DNA from: Aldehydirespirator sp963662645
GTDB taxonomy: Bacteria > Actinomycetota > Acidimicrobiia > Acidimicrobiales > Aldehydirespiratoraceae
Length of the DNA: 64,000 bases
NCBI GenBank assembly: GCA_963662645.2
Contig: OY759762.1
Location: 1,240,001 to 1,304,000 of the forward strand
Reading direction: 5' to 3'
Position numbers and translations under genes: made by a program. Positions 1-7,153 of this stretch are shown here, in pieces (positions within the stretch are counted from its first letter, which is position 1; every line of letters starts with the position of its first letter). A model generated the notes under the pieces. It was not told the DNA's origin. It worked only from the letters and a program-made list of their open reading frames with translations, and did no database searches.

Positions 1-2
1 CG

Positions 3-272
3 CAGCGCTCCCTCATCGAGATGGCCGCCGGCCGGGGCGCCTTCATCGACCAGAGCCAGTCGCTCAATCTGTTCATGGAGGCTCCAACCATCGGGAAGCT
101 GTCGTCGATGTACATGTACGCGTGGAAGCAGGGCCTCAAGACCACCTACTACCTGCGGTCAAGGCCGGCGACGCGCATCAACCAGACCACCACCAACGGC
201 TCCGAGCCCGACGCCGAGGCCGCGGTGGCCTGCTCCCTGGAGAACCCTGAGACCTGTGAGGCGTGCGACTGA
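3..272 (+). CDS. nrdA: Ribonucleoside-diphosphate reductase alpha subunit, C-terminal fragment
   Basis: Only the last 89 codons are in the window. The alpha subunit holds the active site that reduces ribonucleotides to deoxyribonucleotides. The stretch with DQSQSLNLF and, further on, KLSSMYMYAWKQGLKTTYYLR is typical of the end of class I large subunits. The C-terminus ends in a cysteine pair (C-E-A-C-D), the usual swinging-arm thiols re-reduced by thioredoxin or glutaredoxin. The stop codon overlaps the start of nrdB (TGATG), so the two subunits are translationally coupled. The rest of the gene lies upstream of the window. Confidence 0.93.
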   Translation, partial: QRSLIEMAAGRGAFIDQSQSLNLFMEAPTIGKLSSMYMYAWKQGLKTTYYLRSRPATRINQTTTNGSEPDAEAAVACSLENPETCEACD

Positions 273-1399
273 TGGCCATCACCGACATCTCTGTTGACGC
301 TCTCGATCTCCCGGGCCGGGACTCCGCCGTCCCCGCCCCTCCCGCAGGCTTCACGCCTGAATCGGAGGCCGAGCCCCGGCCCGGGCAGCCCTCGCACCGG
401 CCCAACATCTTGGATCCGGGCTTCGACCTGACGCTGCGGCCCATGCGCTATCCGCAGTTCTTCGAGATGTACCGCGACGCGATCAAGAACACCTGGACAG
501 TCGACGAGATCGACTTCTCCGACGACCTGGTCGACCTGGACCGCAAGCTCATGCCGGCGGAGAAGCACCTGATACGCCGGCTGGTGGCCTTCTTCGCCAC
601 CGGCGACTCGATCGTGGCCAACAATCTCGTCTTGAACCTCTACGAGCACATCAACGCGCCCGAGGCCCGGATGTACCTGTCGCGCCAGCTGTTCGAGGAG
701 GCGCTGCACGTGCAGTTCTACCTGAACCTCCTAGACAACTACATCCCCGACCACGACGAGCGGGCCGAGGCGTTCGCCGCCATCGAGAACATCCCGTCGA
801 TACGGGCCAAGGCGGAGTTCTGCTTCAAGTGGATGGACTCCGTGGGCGACGGACCGCTCCACAACGCGGCCGACCGGCGCCGGTTCCTGATGAACCTGAT
901 CTGCTTCGCGGCCTGCATCGAGGGCCTGTTCTTCTTCGCCGCCTTCGCCTATGTGTACTTCCTGCGATCCAAGGGCCTGCTCAACGGGCTGGCCGCGGGC
1001 ACCAACTGGGTGTTCCGCGACGAGTCGATGCACATGAACTTCGCATTCGAGGTGATCCGCACGGTGCGCCGCGAGGAGCCCGGACTGTTCGATGAAGAAC
1101 TGAGCCGGAGCATCAGCGACATGCTGGCCGAGGCGGTCGATGCCGAGCACCAGTTCGCCGAGGACCTGCTGGGCGAGGGCGTGCCGGGCATGTCGGTGGC
1201 CGACACCCGGTCGTACCTGGAGTACGTGGCCGACCAGCGCCTGATGCAGCTCGGCCTGCCCCGCCGCTTCGGCAGCCGCAACCCGTTCTCGTTCATGGAG
1301 CTGCAGGACGTGCAGGAGCTGTCCAACTTCTTCGAGCGCACTGTGTCCGCCTACCAGGTGGGCGTGGAGGGCGAGGTCTCCTTCGACGAGGACTTCTGA
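272..1399 (+). CDS. nrdB: Ribonucleoside-diphosphate reductase beta subunit (radical-generating)
   Basis: Forms the diiron-tyrosyl radical that starts nucleotide reduction in NrdA. I chose ATG 272, inside the nrdA stop (TGATG), over the in-frame GTG at 263. With that start (375 residues) the diiron ligands fit the family: D112, E143 and H146, then E217, E251 and H254. The radical tyrosine is Y150, seven residues after E143, the E-x2-H-x3-Y spacing of E. coli NrdB. The first 45 residues are a proline-rich extension. The tyrosine is present, so this is a conventional rather than a Tyr-less variant. Confidence 0.95.
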   Translation: MAITDISVDALDLPGRDSAVPAPPAGFTPESEAEPRPGQPSHRPNILDPGFDLTLRPMRYPQFFEMYRDAIKNTWTVDEIDFSDDLVDLDRKLMPAEKHLIRRLVAFFATGDSIVANNLVLNLYEHINAPEARMYLSRQLFEEALHVQFYLNLLDNYIPDHDERAEAFAAIENIPSIRAKAEFCFKWMDSVGDGPLHNAADRRRFLMNLICFAACIEGLFFFAAFAYVYFLRSKGLLNGLAAGTNWVFRDESMHMNFAFEVIRTVRREEPGLFDEELSRSISDMLAEAVDAEHQFAEDLLGEGVPGMSVADTRSYLEYVADQRLMQLGLPRRFGSRNPFSFMELQDVQELSNFFERTVSAYQVGVEGEVSFDEDF

Positions 1400-1430
1400 G
1401 GCCGAGCGGGTGGGCGGGGCCCGATCGAGG

Positions 1431-1468
1431 CTTGTGTGTCCGCAATCGCGGATCATGTGATACACAAG
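1431..1468. promoter_or_regulatory. Nested inverted repeat before the GPP34 gene
   Basis: Arms CTTGTGT (1431-1437) and ACACAAG (1462-1468) enclose a second stem TCCGC/GCGGA (1439-1443 with 1448-1452) and the small palindrome ATCATGTGAT (1452-1461). It ends five bases before the ATG at 1474. It could be a repressor site, an RNA hairpin hiding the ribosome site, or a terminator for nrdB; there is no T-run, which makes a simple terminator less likely. Structure is seen; function is inferred. Confidence 0.4.
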
Positions 1469-1473
1469 GTGCC

Positions 1474-2127
1474 ATGCTGAGATTCGCAGAGGAGATCGTC
1501 CTGCTGTCGCTGCGGGACGACGACGGCAAGTTCGTGCCAGTGCCGGTCACGTCCATGCAGCACGCGCTGGCCGGGGCCGTGCTCATGGATCTGGCTCTGG
1601 AGAACCGGATCGACACCGATCCCGAGAACCTCGTCCTGATCGACTCCACGCCGGTGGGTGACAGCCTGCTGGATCCGACTCTGGAGAAGATCGCAGCCGG
1701 CGACCAGCGCGACGCCCGCTACTGGATTGAGCAGACCGCCCGGGAGGGCGACGCCATCCGCAACGAGGCTCTGGCCCGCCTGATCGAGCGCGGCATACTC
1801 GAGCAGCACGAGGAGCGGTTCCTTTGGGTGTTCCGGTCCCGGCGCTACCCGGTGATCGACGGCACCGAGGAGCGCGAGGTGAAGCTGCGCATCCTGGGCG
1901 TGCTGCTCAGCGACGAGATCCCCGACCCCCGCGACATCGTGATCATCTGCCTCGCGGACGCCTGCGGCATCCTGCGCCAGCTCCTGCCGAAGCGGGAACT
2001 CGAGGGCGTTCGCGACCGCATCGAGCAGGTCCGCAAGCTGGACCTCATCGGCCAAGCCATGTCCCAGGCGATCCAAGACATCGAGCTATGGCTGGCCACC
2101 AGCCGGATAGAGGGCCGCATCTTCTAG
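1474..2127 (+). CDS. GPP34 (GOLPH3-like) family protein
   Basis: 217 residues. The N-terminus (LRFAEEIVLLSL, then an acidic DDDGKF turn, then ALAGAVLMDLALENRI) is the signature of the GPP34 family, the bacterial relatives of eukaryotic Golgi phosphoprotein 3. The last helix region (QAMSQAIQDIELWL) also fits. In eukaryotes the family binds phosphatidylinositol 4-phosphate; the role of the many actinobacterial copies is unknown. ATG 1474 is preferred to the upstream GTG at 1432 because the family match begins there and the inverted repeat lies just before it. It stands alone between nrdB and a toxin-antitoxin locus. Confidence 0.85.
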   Translation: MLRFAEEIVLLSLRDDDGKFVPVPVTSMQHALAGAVLMDLALENRIDTDPENLVLIDSTPVGDSLLDPTLEKIAAGDQRDARYWIEQTAREGDAIRNEALARLIERGILEQHEERFLWVFRSRRYPVIDGTEEREVKLRILGVLLSDEIPDPRDIVIICLADACGILRQLLPKRELEGVRDRIEQVRKLDLIGQAMSQAIQDIELWLATSRIEGRIF

Positions 2128-2145
2128 CTCTGTCAAGCAACAATA

Positions 2146-2192
2146 TTGAAATGTATTTACAGATAGTGTAATAGCATACAATCTAGATCTAG
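2146..2192 (+). promoter_or_regulatory. AT-rich promoter and operator region of the HigBA-type locus
   Basis: The 70 bases before the toxin are far more AT-rich than their surroundings. A possible promoter is TTTACA (2156-2161) with TACAAT (2177-2182), spacing 15; an alternative -35 is TTGAAA (2146). The perfect palindrome CTAGATCTAG (2183-2192) lies five bases before the GTG at 2198, a position suited to autoregulation. No experimental support. Confidence 0.4.
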
Positions 2193-2197
2193 GCTGC

Positions 2198-2605
2198 GTG
2201 ATCGTGATGTGGGCTGTCTATCTCTCATCAGACTTCGCTGGCTGGTACGAGCAGTTGAGTGCCGACCTGCAGGAGCGTCTCGCGGCCCGCATTGAACTGC
2301 TGCAACGGCACGGCCCTGCTCTGGGGAGGCCGGTCGTCGACACGATCAAGTCGTCAAGACACAAGAACATGAAGGAGCTCCGAGTGGGCGGCGTCCGCGT
2401 CCTCTTCGCCTTCGACCACTACCGAAGGGCCGTCCTGCTGGTAGGAGGGTCGAAGGCCGAGCGATGGGACCGGTGGTACTCTGACATGGTTCCCAGAGCT
2501 GACATGATGATGGACGAGTACTTGGCATGGCGACGCGCCCCTCGTATTGACAGGCCCGGCGGCGGCTACACAAGATGGACCGGCAAGGAGGGAGGAAGGC
2601 CGTGA
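2198..2605 (+). CDS. higB: HigB/RelE-type mRNA interferase toxin
   Basis: 135 residues of the phage Gp49-like (PF05973) toxin family, which cleaves mRNA on the ribosome. Seen: the two-helix N-terminus (ADLQERLAARIELLQRHGPALGRP), the KELRVGGVRVLFAFD strand pair and RRAVLLVGGSKAE, all hallmark stretches. The start is GTG 2198 or ATG 2207. The stop overlaps the next gene by four bases (GTGA), the usual toxin-first order of HigBA. The C-terminus extends some 20 residues beyond the common family length. Toxin activity is inferred from the family. Confidence 0.8.
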   Translation: MIVMWAVYLSSDFAGWYEQLSADLQERLAARIELLQRHGPALGRPVVDTIKSSRHKNMKELRVGGVRVLFAFDHYRRAVLLVGGSKAERWDRWYSDMVPRADMMMDEYLAWRRAPRIDRPGGGYTRWTGKEGGRP

Positions 2606-2832
2606 CCTTCTACCGGTGGACCGACATAGCCCCAGACTTCTCCGCCGAGCGGCGTGACAGGATTGAAAGCATGAAACGGGAGGCGCTCGCCGAATGCGAG
2701 GCCCACCGACTGACCGATCCGGAATACGCAGCGCAGCATGACGAGTGGGTGGCGGAGTATCTGGCCGAGTGCGACGCGGGCGGGGCCCACGATGAGGATC
2801 TGCCCGGGGAGGAGCGCCAACTCGCGGGCTGA
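2602..2832 (+). CDS. HigA-like antitoxin remnant without the helix-turn-helix domain
   Basis: 76 residues, started at GTG 2602 inside the toxin stop, with a strong GGAGGAAGG ribosome site upstream. The first 35 residues (WTDI..., then RDRIESMKREALAECEAHRL) resemble the N-terminal helix of antitoxins paired with Gp49-like toxins. In those proteins the helix leads straight into an XRE helix-turn-helix. Here the XRE part is absent and is replaced by an acidic tail (DPEYAAQHDEWVAEYLAE, then EDLPGEE). It could be a minimal antitoxin that only wraps the toxin, or a truncated one. There is no HTH in any frame downstream. Confidence 0.55.
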   Translation: MTFYRWTDIAPDFSAERRDRIESMKREALAECEAHRLTDPEYAAQHDEWVAEYLAECDAGGAHDEDLPGEERQLAG

Positions 2833-2971
2833 CCGGCCAAGCCACGGGCCGGCAGGACAGTTAACTCCGGTAACTCCGACCAGCAGCGGCGGCGCTCCGA
2901 AGATCATGAAGCCGAGCATCGCCCCGCCGAGCCTTGTACAACCGGCCTATCGCATCGACCACTTATGGTTG

Positions 2972-4432
2972 CTAGTCGGTGGTGTTGTTGGCGAGGATCA
3001 GGGTCTTTAGGTCGCTGTGGAAGTCGAGGGCGTGATTGCCGCCCTCTCGGCCTATGCCGGAGAGGCCGCAGCCGCCGAAGGGGGCGGACAGGTCTCGCAC
3101 CAGGAATGTGTTGGTCCAGACGATCCCGGCCCGCACCGCGGCACCGACCCGCTCGGCTCGGTCTGCTGAGCCGGTGTAGACGATGGCGGACAGGCCGTAC
3201 TGGGTGGAGTTGGCCAGCTCCACGGCCTCGGCCTCGGTCGTGAACGTCTGGATCGTTAGCACCGGGCCGAAGACCTCGCGCTGGACGATCTCGGAGTCGT
3301 TGGAGGCCGGCTCGATCAGCGTGGGTTCGTAGTGGAGGGAGCCGGACCGGCGGTGGCCGCCCCATACCACGGTGTCGCCCGCGGCCCGGGCCCGGTCGAC
3401 GAAGCTCTCGACCCCGGTTAGGTGGTCGGGGTGGACCATAGGCGCGATGGTGGTGGCGTCGTCGCGGCTGTCGCCCAGCACGTGGGCTTGGGTGCGGACC
3501 CGCAGGGCCTCCATGAACTCGTCGCGGACCGATGCCTCCACCAGCAGGCGAGTCCCGGCCAGGCACACCTGTCCCGAGTCCTCGTACTGGGCCGCGGCCT
3601 GGTTGGCGGCCGCCTCCAGGTCACAGTCGGCGAACACGATGAGCGGACCCTTGCCGCCGAGTTCGGCCGTAAACGGCACGATATTGGCCGCCGCGGCTGC
3701 GCCGATGCGCCGGGCCGTCTCCGGTGAGCCGGTGAAGCTGATGCGCCGGATCCTCGGATCCGCGGTCAAGTCCGCTCCGACCTCGGAGCCGATTCCCTGG
3801 ACCAGGTTGAAGGCGCCGGGCGGCAGTCCGGCCTCCACCGTCAGGTCGGCCAGCAATGAAGCCGACAGCGGGGACCACTCGGCCGGCTTGAGCACCACGC
3901 TGTTGCCCGCGGCCAGCGCGGGCGCCACCTTCCAGGTGGCCAGCATGAACGGAGCGTTCCACGGCGTGATCACCACCGCGGGACCGGCCGGCATGCGCTG
4001 CACGGTGTGAGTCGTGCCCCGGGCCGGCCACCGGGGCGCGTCATGGGACTCGGCCATGTCGGCGTAGAACCGGAAGTTGAGCGCGCCCCTGGCCACCAAC
4101 CGCTCGCGCATCGAGCGGTGCAGGAAGCCCATGTCAATGGTCTCGACCAAGGCGATGTCGTCGTTGCGAGCCTCGATGAGATCCGCCAGCCGGCGCAGGG
4201 AAGCAGCCCGCTCCCCGGTGGGCAGAGCGCCCCACTCACGGAATCCATCGACGGCCGCGGCCACGGCCCGCTCGGCTGTGGACTCGTCTCCCCGGGCCAC
4301 ATCAGTGAGCTTGCGGTCCCAGTCCAGCGGTGAGCGGCATTCGAAGGTGCGGTCCGATGCCAGCCGCTCGCCGCCGATCAGGTGGTCGACGCTGACGCTG
4401 ACACCGCCGACTTCGACCCTTGACGAGGACAT
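2972..4432 (-). CDS. hpaE: Aldehyde dehydrogenase, 5-carboxymethyl-2-hydroxymuconate semialdehyde dehydrogenase type
   Basis: 486 residues, normal for the NAD(P)-dependent aldehyde dehydrogenase superfamily. The catalytic set is complete: N159 (in TPWNAP), general base E257 (ELGGKGP) and nucleophile C290 (SGQVCLAG). Its neighbour is an HpcE/HpaG-type hydrolase, and HpaD and HpaF are encoded 11-14 kb away. The likely role is therefore oxidation of the semialdehyde formed by ring cleavage of 3,4-dihydroxyphenylacetate. A betaine-aldehyde or general semialdehyde substrate cannot be excluded from sequence alone. The start ATG overlaps the stop of a minicistron (TGATG). Confidence 0.82.
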   Translation of the reverse strand: MSSSRVEVGGVSVSVDHLIGGERLASDRTFECRSPLDWDRKLTDVARGDESTAERAVAAAVDGFREWGALPTGERAASLRRLADLIEARNDDIALVETIDMGFLHRSMRERLVARGALNFRFYADMAESHDAPRWPARGTTHTVQRMPAGPAVVITPWNAPFMLATWKVAPALAAGNSVVLKPAEWSPLSASLLADLTVEAGLPPGAFNLVQGIGSEVGADLTADPRIRRISFTGSPETARRIGAAAAANIVPFTAELGGKGPLIVFADCDLEAAANQAAAQYEDSGQVCLAGTRLLVEASVRDEFMEALRVRTQAHVLGDSRDDATTIAPMVHPDHLTGVESFVDRARAAGDTVVWGGHRRSGSLHYEPTLIEPASNDSEIVQREVFGPVLTIQTFTTEAEAVELANSTQYGLSAIVYTGSADRAERVGAAVRAGIVWTNTFLVRDLSAPFGGCGLSGIGREGGNHALDFHSDLKTLILANNTTD

Positions 4433-4521
4433 CAGCCCGCTACTTCGTCAACGACGGCCCACGGCCAAACGGTCATCAGCCTTTCCGCCCCGCCGAAGAA
4501 GGCCTGCAGCCTGACGGTCAT
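4432..4521 (-). other. Minicistron 3 of the hpaG-hpaE chain (29 codons)
   Basis: Starts like minicistron 2 but has diverged at its end (VVDEVAG). Its TGA overlaps the hpaE ATG (TGATG, 4434-4430), which completes an unbroken chain of four stop/start overlaps from hpaG to hpaE. Confidence 0.45.
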
Positions 4522-4604
4522 CAGTCCTCGTCGACGACGGCCCGCGGCCAAACGGTCATCAGCCTTTCCGCCCCGCCGAAGAAGGCCTGCAGCCTGACGG
4601 TCAT
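4521..4604 (-). other. Minicistron 2 of the hpaG-hpaE chain (27 codons)
   Basis: Begins MTVRLQAFFGG and ends with the same 12 residues as minicistron 1. Start and stop both lie in TGATG overlaps. The 84-nt frame with a one-base overlap explains the 83-bp repeat period exactly. Confidence 0.45.
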
Positions 4605-4642
4605 CAGTCCTCGTCGACGACGGCCCGCGGCCAAACGGTCAT
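4604..4642 (-). other. Minicistron 1 of the hpaG-hpaE chain (12 codons)
   Basis: Reads MTVWPRAVVDED. Its ATG overlaps the hpaG stop (TGATG at 4640-4644) and its own stop overlaps the next minicistron. Its last codons and downstream bases resemble the end of hpaG (GACAAGGACTGATGACCG versus GACGAGGACTGATGACCG), so it looks like a copied gene end. Translation is plausible by reinitiation but unproven. Confidence 0.45.
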
Positions 4643-5526
4643 CAGTCCTTGTCCAGGGTTGACCGGTAGTAGCGGGCACCCGGGCCTCGCGGGGCCCGCT
4701 TGCCGCGGTGCTCCCAGTCGCCGCCCATGGCTGTGGACACGACCTCTTCGCTGTCCGACGGCTGGGCGCCCACGTCGGAGAGGACCGGCTCGGGGCCGGC
4801 GACGATGGTGTTGGTCAGGGCGCCCAGGCCCTCCACCTCGACGGTGACGACATCGCCGGGCACCACCGGGCGGGATCCGGCCGGTGTTCCCGACAGCACC
4901 AGGTCGCCGGGCACCAGGGTGATGGTGCGGGCCAGGTCGGCCACGAGATAGTGCATGTCCCATTGCATCTCGTCGGTGCTGCCCTCTTGGCGGGCCTCGC
5001 CGTTCACCAAGGTGCGGATCTGCTTGTGGCGGAAGTCCCAGCCGGTCACCAGTGCCGGCCCGACCGGGCACAGCGTGTCGCTGCCCTTGACCCGCAGCAT
5101 CGAGCCGGAGTCGGTGTCGCGGAAGTCGTGCAGCCCGTAGTCGTTGGCCGCGGCGTAGCCGGCGATGTAGTCGCCGGCCTCGCCGGGTGCCACGTTGCGG
5201 CAGGTGCGGCCGATGACGATGGCGATCTCGCCCTCATAGTTCAGCCACCGGCACCGCTCGGGTCGCACCACGTCGGCACGATGAGCGCTCAGGGCGGTAA
5301 TCGGCTTGTGGAAATAGGTAGGCGCGGGCGGCAGCCTGGTCATGAACTCGGCCACCCGGCTGGCGTAGTTCAGATGGACGCAGATGATCTTGGTCGGCTC
5401 ACACGGCGGCAGGTGCACTGCGCCGGCCTCGGCCACCCGTCGCCCGTCGCGGGCCACGAGGTCGCTGCCGTCCCGCTGTACGAGAACCGGATACCCGTCC
5501 AGAAGGATGCGCCGGTACTCAGTCAC
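4642..5526 (-). CDS. hpaG: Fumarylacetoacetate hydrolase family protein, HpcE/HpaG-like
   Basis: 294 residues, GTG start. The family includes the isomerase/decarboxylase acting on 5-oxopent-3-ene-1,2,5-tricarboxylate in homoprotocatechuate breakdown. The metal-binding acids are visible as E98 and E100 (LNYEGEIAIVIG) and D129 (ANDYGLHDF). The second core block is LVPGDLVLSGTPAG. The core ends near residue 245; a tail of about 50 charged residues (SDSEEVVST, then the Arg/Gly-rich end) is extra. It lies upstream of hpaE in the same orientation, linked by the minicistron array. Other FAH-family substrates remain possible. Confidence 0.8.
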   Translation of the reverse strand: MTEYRRILLDGYPVLVQRDGSDLVARDGRRVAEAGAVHLPPCEPTKIICVHLNYASRVAEFMTRLPPAPTYFHKPITALSAHRADVVRPERCRWLNYEGEIAIVIGRTCRNVAPGEAGDYIAGYAAANDYGLHDFRDTDSGSMLRVKGSDTLCPVGPALVTGWDFRHKQIRTLVNGEARQEGSTDEMQWDMHYLVADLARTITLVPGDLVLSGTPAGSRPVVPGDVVTVEVEGLGALTNTIVAGPEPVLSDVGAQPSDSEEVVSTAMGGDWEHRGKRAPRGPGARYYRSTLDKD

Positions 5527-5620
5527 ATTCGTACGTCCCTGAGCGTTGCCGCGCGGGCCCGGCCTCGCCGTGCAGGTGGTCGTCGACCCCGGCAGGCAAC
5601 CCGAACACGGCTCGCCGCGC

Positions 5621-6358
5621 TCATGGCTGCTCGGACTCCGGCGTGTGCGAGTCGCGGGCGGCGCCCACGAACGTGTCGAAGAGGTCTTCCCTCTCCAGAA
5701 GGTCCGAGGCCGCGCCCTCGGCTGCGATCTCTCCGGTGCGCAACACGTAGGCCCGGTCGGCCACCTGCAGCAGCCGGGTGGCGTTCTGCTCGACTACCAG
5801 CATCGTGCGGCCCTCGGTCCGCATGCGGCCGATCAGGTCGAACACGAAGTCGACCAGCACCGGCGCCAGGCCCAGCGACGGCTCGTCCATCAAGATGACG
5901 CGCGGGTTGCTCATGAGAGCCCGTGCGATGGCCAGCTGCTGGGCCTCGCCCCCGGACAGGAAGCCTGCCGCGGTGGACCACTTGTCCTTGAGCACCGGGA
6001 ACAGCCCCACCATCTCGTCGAGCCGCTCGGCCCGCTCGTCGGCGCTGACGGTCACGCCGCCGACGCGGAGGTTCTCGACCACCGTCATCTCAGCGAACAG
6101 CCTCCGCCTCTCGGGCACGAGGGCCAGACCCGCCTTGAGCATCCGGTCGGGGCTGTCGCCGGTCACGGGCCGGCGTTCGAGGTGCACGTCGCCCTCGGCG
6201 GGGCGCAGCAGCCCCGAGACGGTGTTGAGCAGGGTGGTCTTGCCCGCGCCGTTGGGACCGATGAGGCCGACGACCTCATTGGCCGCGACGGAGAGGCTCA
6301 CCCGGCGCAGCGCCGAGATCGACCCGTAGCGAGTGGTCAGCCCGGACACCTCAAGCAC
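5621..6358 (-). CDS. livF: Branched-chain amino acid type ABC transporter ATPase (LivF-like)
   Basis: 245 residues, GTG start. Complete nucleotide-binding domain: Walker A GPNGAGKTT, signature LSGGEAQQLA, Walker B VILMDEPSLGL. The LivF-specific VVEQNA stands where most ABC ATPases have the H-loop. LivF works with LivG, permeases LivH and LivM and a binding protein, none of which is in the window. The same ATPase type serves importers of aromatic acids and amides. It is divergent from the marR gene and 94 bases from hpaG, so it may import the substrate of the hpa genes. Confidence 0.85.
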   Translation of the reverse strand: MLEVSGLTTRYGSISALRRVSLSVAANEVVGLIGPNGAGKTTLLNTVSGLLRPAEGDVHLERRPVTGDSPDRMLKAGLALVPERRRLFAEMTVVENLRVGGVTVSADERAERLDEMVGLFPVLKDKWSTAAGFLSGGEAQQLAIARALMSNPRVILMDEPSLGLAPVLVDFVFDLIGRMRTEGRTMLVVEQNATRLLQVADRAYVLRTGEIAAEGAASDLLEREDLFDTFVGAARDSHTPESEQP

Positions 6359-6452
6359 TACGAAACCCTATCCCAGGCCCCTCACCCCCGACGTTGGGCC
6401 GCTTGCCTGCAGATGACTGGGAGCGATCAGCCGCCTAGTCTTGCGCCGATTC

Positions 6453-6468
6453 CGTTTGGTAGCAAACG
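6453..6468. promoter_or_regulatory. Palindromic operator in the livF-marR divergent region
   Basis: A perfect inverted repeat, CGTTTG-GTAG-CAAACG, lies 19 bases before the marR start and 95 bases before livF. Size and position fit a MarR dimer site controlling its own gene and the divergent livF-hpaG-hpaE genes. Binding is inferred. Confidence 0.55.
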
Positions 6469-6486
6469 AAAACCGGAGACGCCCAC

Positions 6487-6990
6487 GTGGGAGACCGAGC
6501 GAGCCCGCGCCTACTCGACGCAGAGCGCCGCATCCAGGCGCGCCTCGGCGACCGTCAACTGGACTTCGAATCCATGCTCGCCGTGTCCAACATCTACCGG
6601 GCCGCGACCGCGGTGCGCCGCAGGGCCGAGAAGGGCGTACTGTCGGAGTTCGGCCTCTCTTGGGGCGGGTTCACCACGCTGTGGGTGCTGTGGGTGTGGG
6701 GCGAGATGCGGACTGCGGACCTGGCCGAGGAATGCGACCTGTCCAAGGCGACGCTCACCGGAGTGGTCAAGACTCTGGAGAAGCGGGGTTTCGTGGAACG
6801 AAAGCAAGTCGAGTCGGACCGCCGCCGGGTGACGGTCGCGCTCACCGACGCCGGCCTGGACACCATCGAGCGGCTCTTCCCCCGCTTCAACCGCTACGAG
6901 GGCGAGATGGTGCGCGAGCTCTCGACGAACCAGAAGCAAGAACTGGCCGAACTGCTGCGCCGGGTGATCGTCACAGCCGTCGCGGAGTGA
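6487..6990 (+). CDS. MarR-family transcriptional regulator
   Basis: 167 residues, GTG start with GGAG nine bases upstream. The winged helix is clear: LAEECDLSKATLTGVVKTLEKRGFVER (recognition helix), then the wing with SDRRRVTVALTDAG. MarR proteins of aromatic pathways (HpaR and others) are usually repressors released by the substrate or its CoA ester. Its divergent position to livF, hpaG and hpaE, with a palindrome between, suggests it controls the homoprotocatechuate genes. The ligand is unknown. Confidence 0.85.
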   Translation: MGDRASPRLLDAERRIQARLGDRQLDFESMLAVSNIYRAATAVRRRAEKGVLSEFGLSWGGFTTLWVLWVWGEMRTADLAEECDLSKATLTGVVKTLEKRGFVERKQVESDRRRVTVALTDAGLDTIERLFPRFNRYEGEMVRELSTNQKQELAELLRRVIVTAVAE

Positions 6991-7050
6991 GCGCCGCGGC
7001 CGGGTCCGAGTGGGCCCGCGGCCGACAGCCACCTCCCGCTCACATCAGGA

Positions 7051-7153
7051 CTGCACCAGGTCGAAGGGACCGAGAGCCACGACGCCTCGCGGTTTCCCTT
7101 CAGCCGGCGGTCGAGGCGCCGGGCTGCACCAGGTCGAACGGTCCGAGGGCCAC
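7051..7153. repeat. 30-bp direct repeat: duplicated 3' end of the SDR gene
   Basis: 7051-7080 and 7124-7153 match at 27 of 30 positions, 73 bp apart. The second copy is inside the SDR gene. The first lies beyond its stop and still reads, on the minus strand, VALGPFDLVQS followed by TGA (stop 7045-7047), the same residues as the true C-terminus. It is a leftover tail of a duplicate or of a second SDR gene. Confidence 0.8.

Larger units (their letters stand above)
4432..4642 (-). repeat. 83-bp tandem repeat filling the hpaG-hpaE junction
   Basis: A unit of 83 bp is present about 2.4 times (acgacggccc recurs at 4451, 4534 and 4617). The second and third copies are almost identical; the copy nearest hpaE has several substitutions. 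On the minus strand the unit carries an overlapping TGATG at its joint. Because of this, duplication automatically yields a chain of short reading frames linking the two genes. The unit is not a CRISPR: there is no repeat/spacer alternation. Confidence 0.9.

Noticed and set aside
4433..4650. Possible CRISPR array
   Set aside because: The repeat is a contiguous 83-bp tandem unit without unique spacers, and no cas gene is near.
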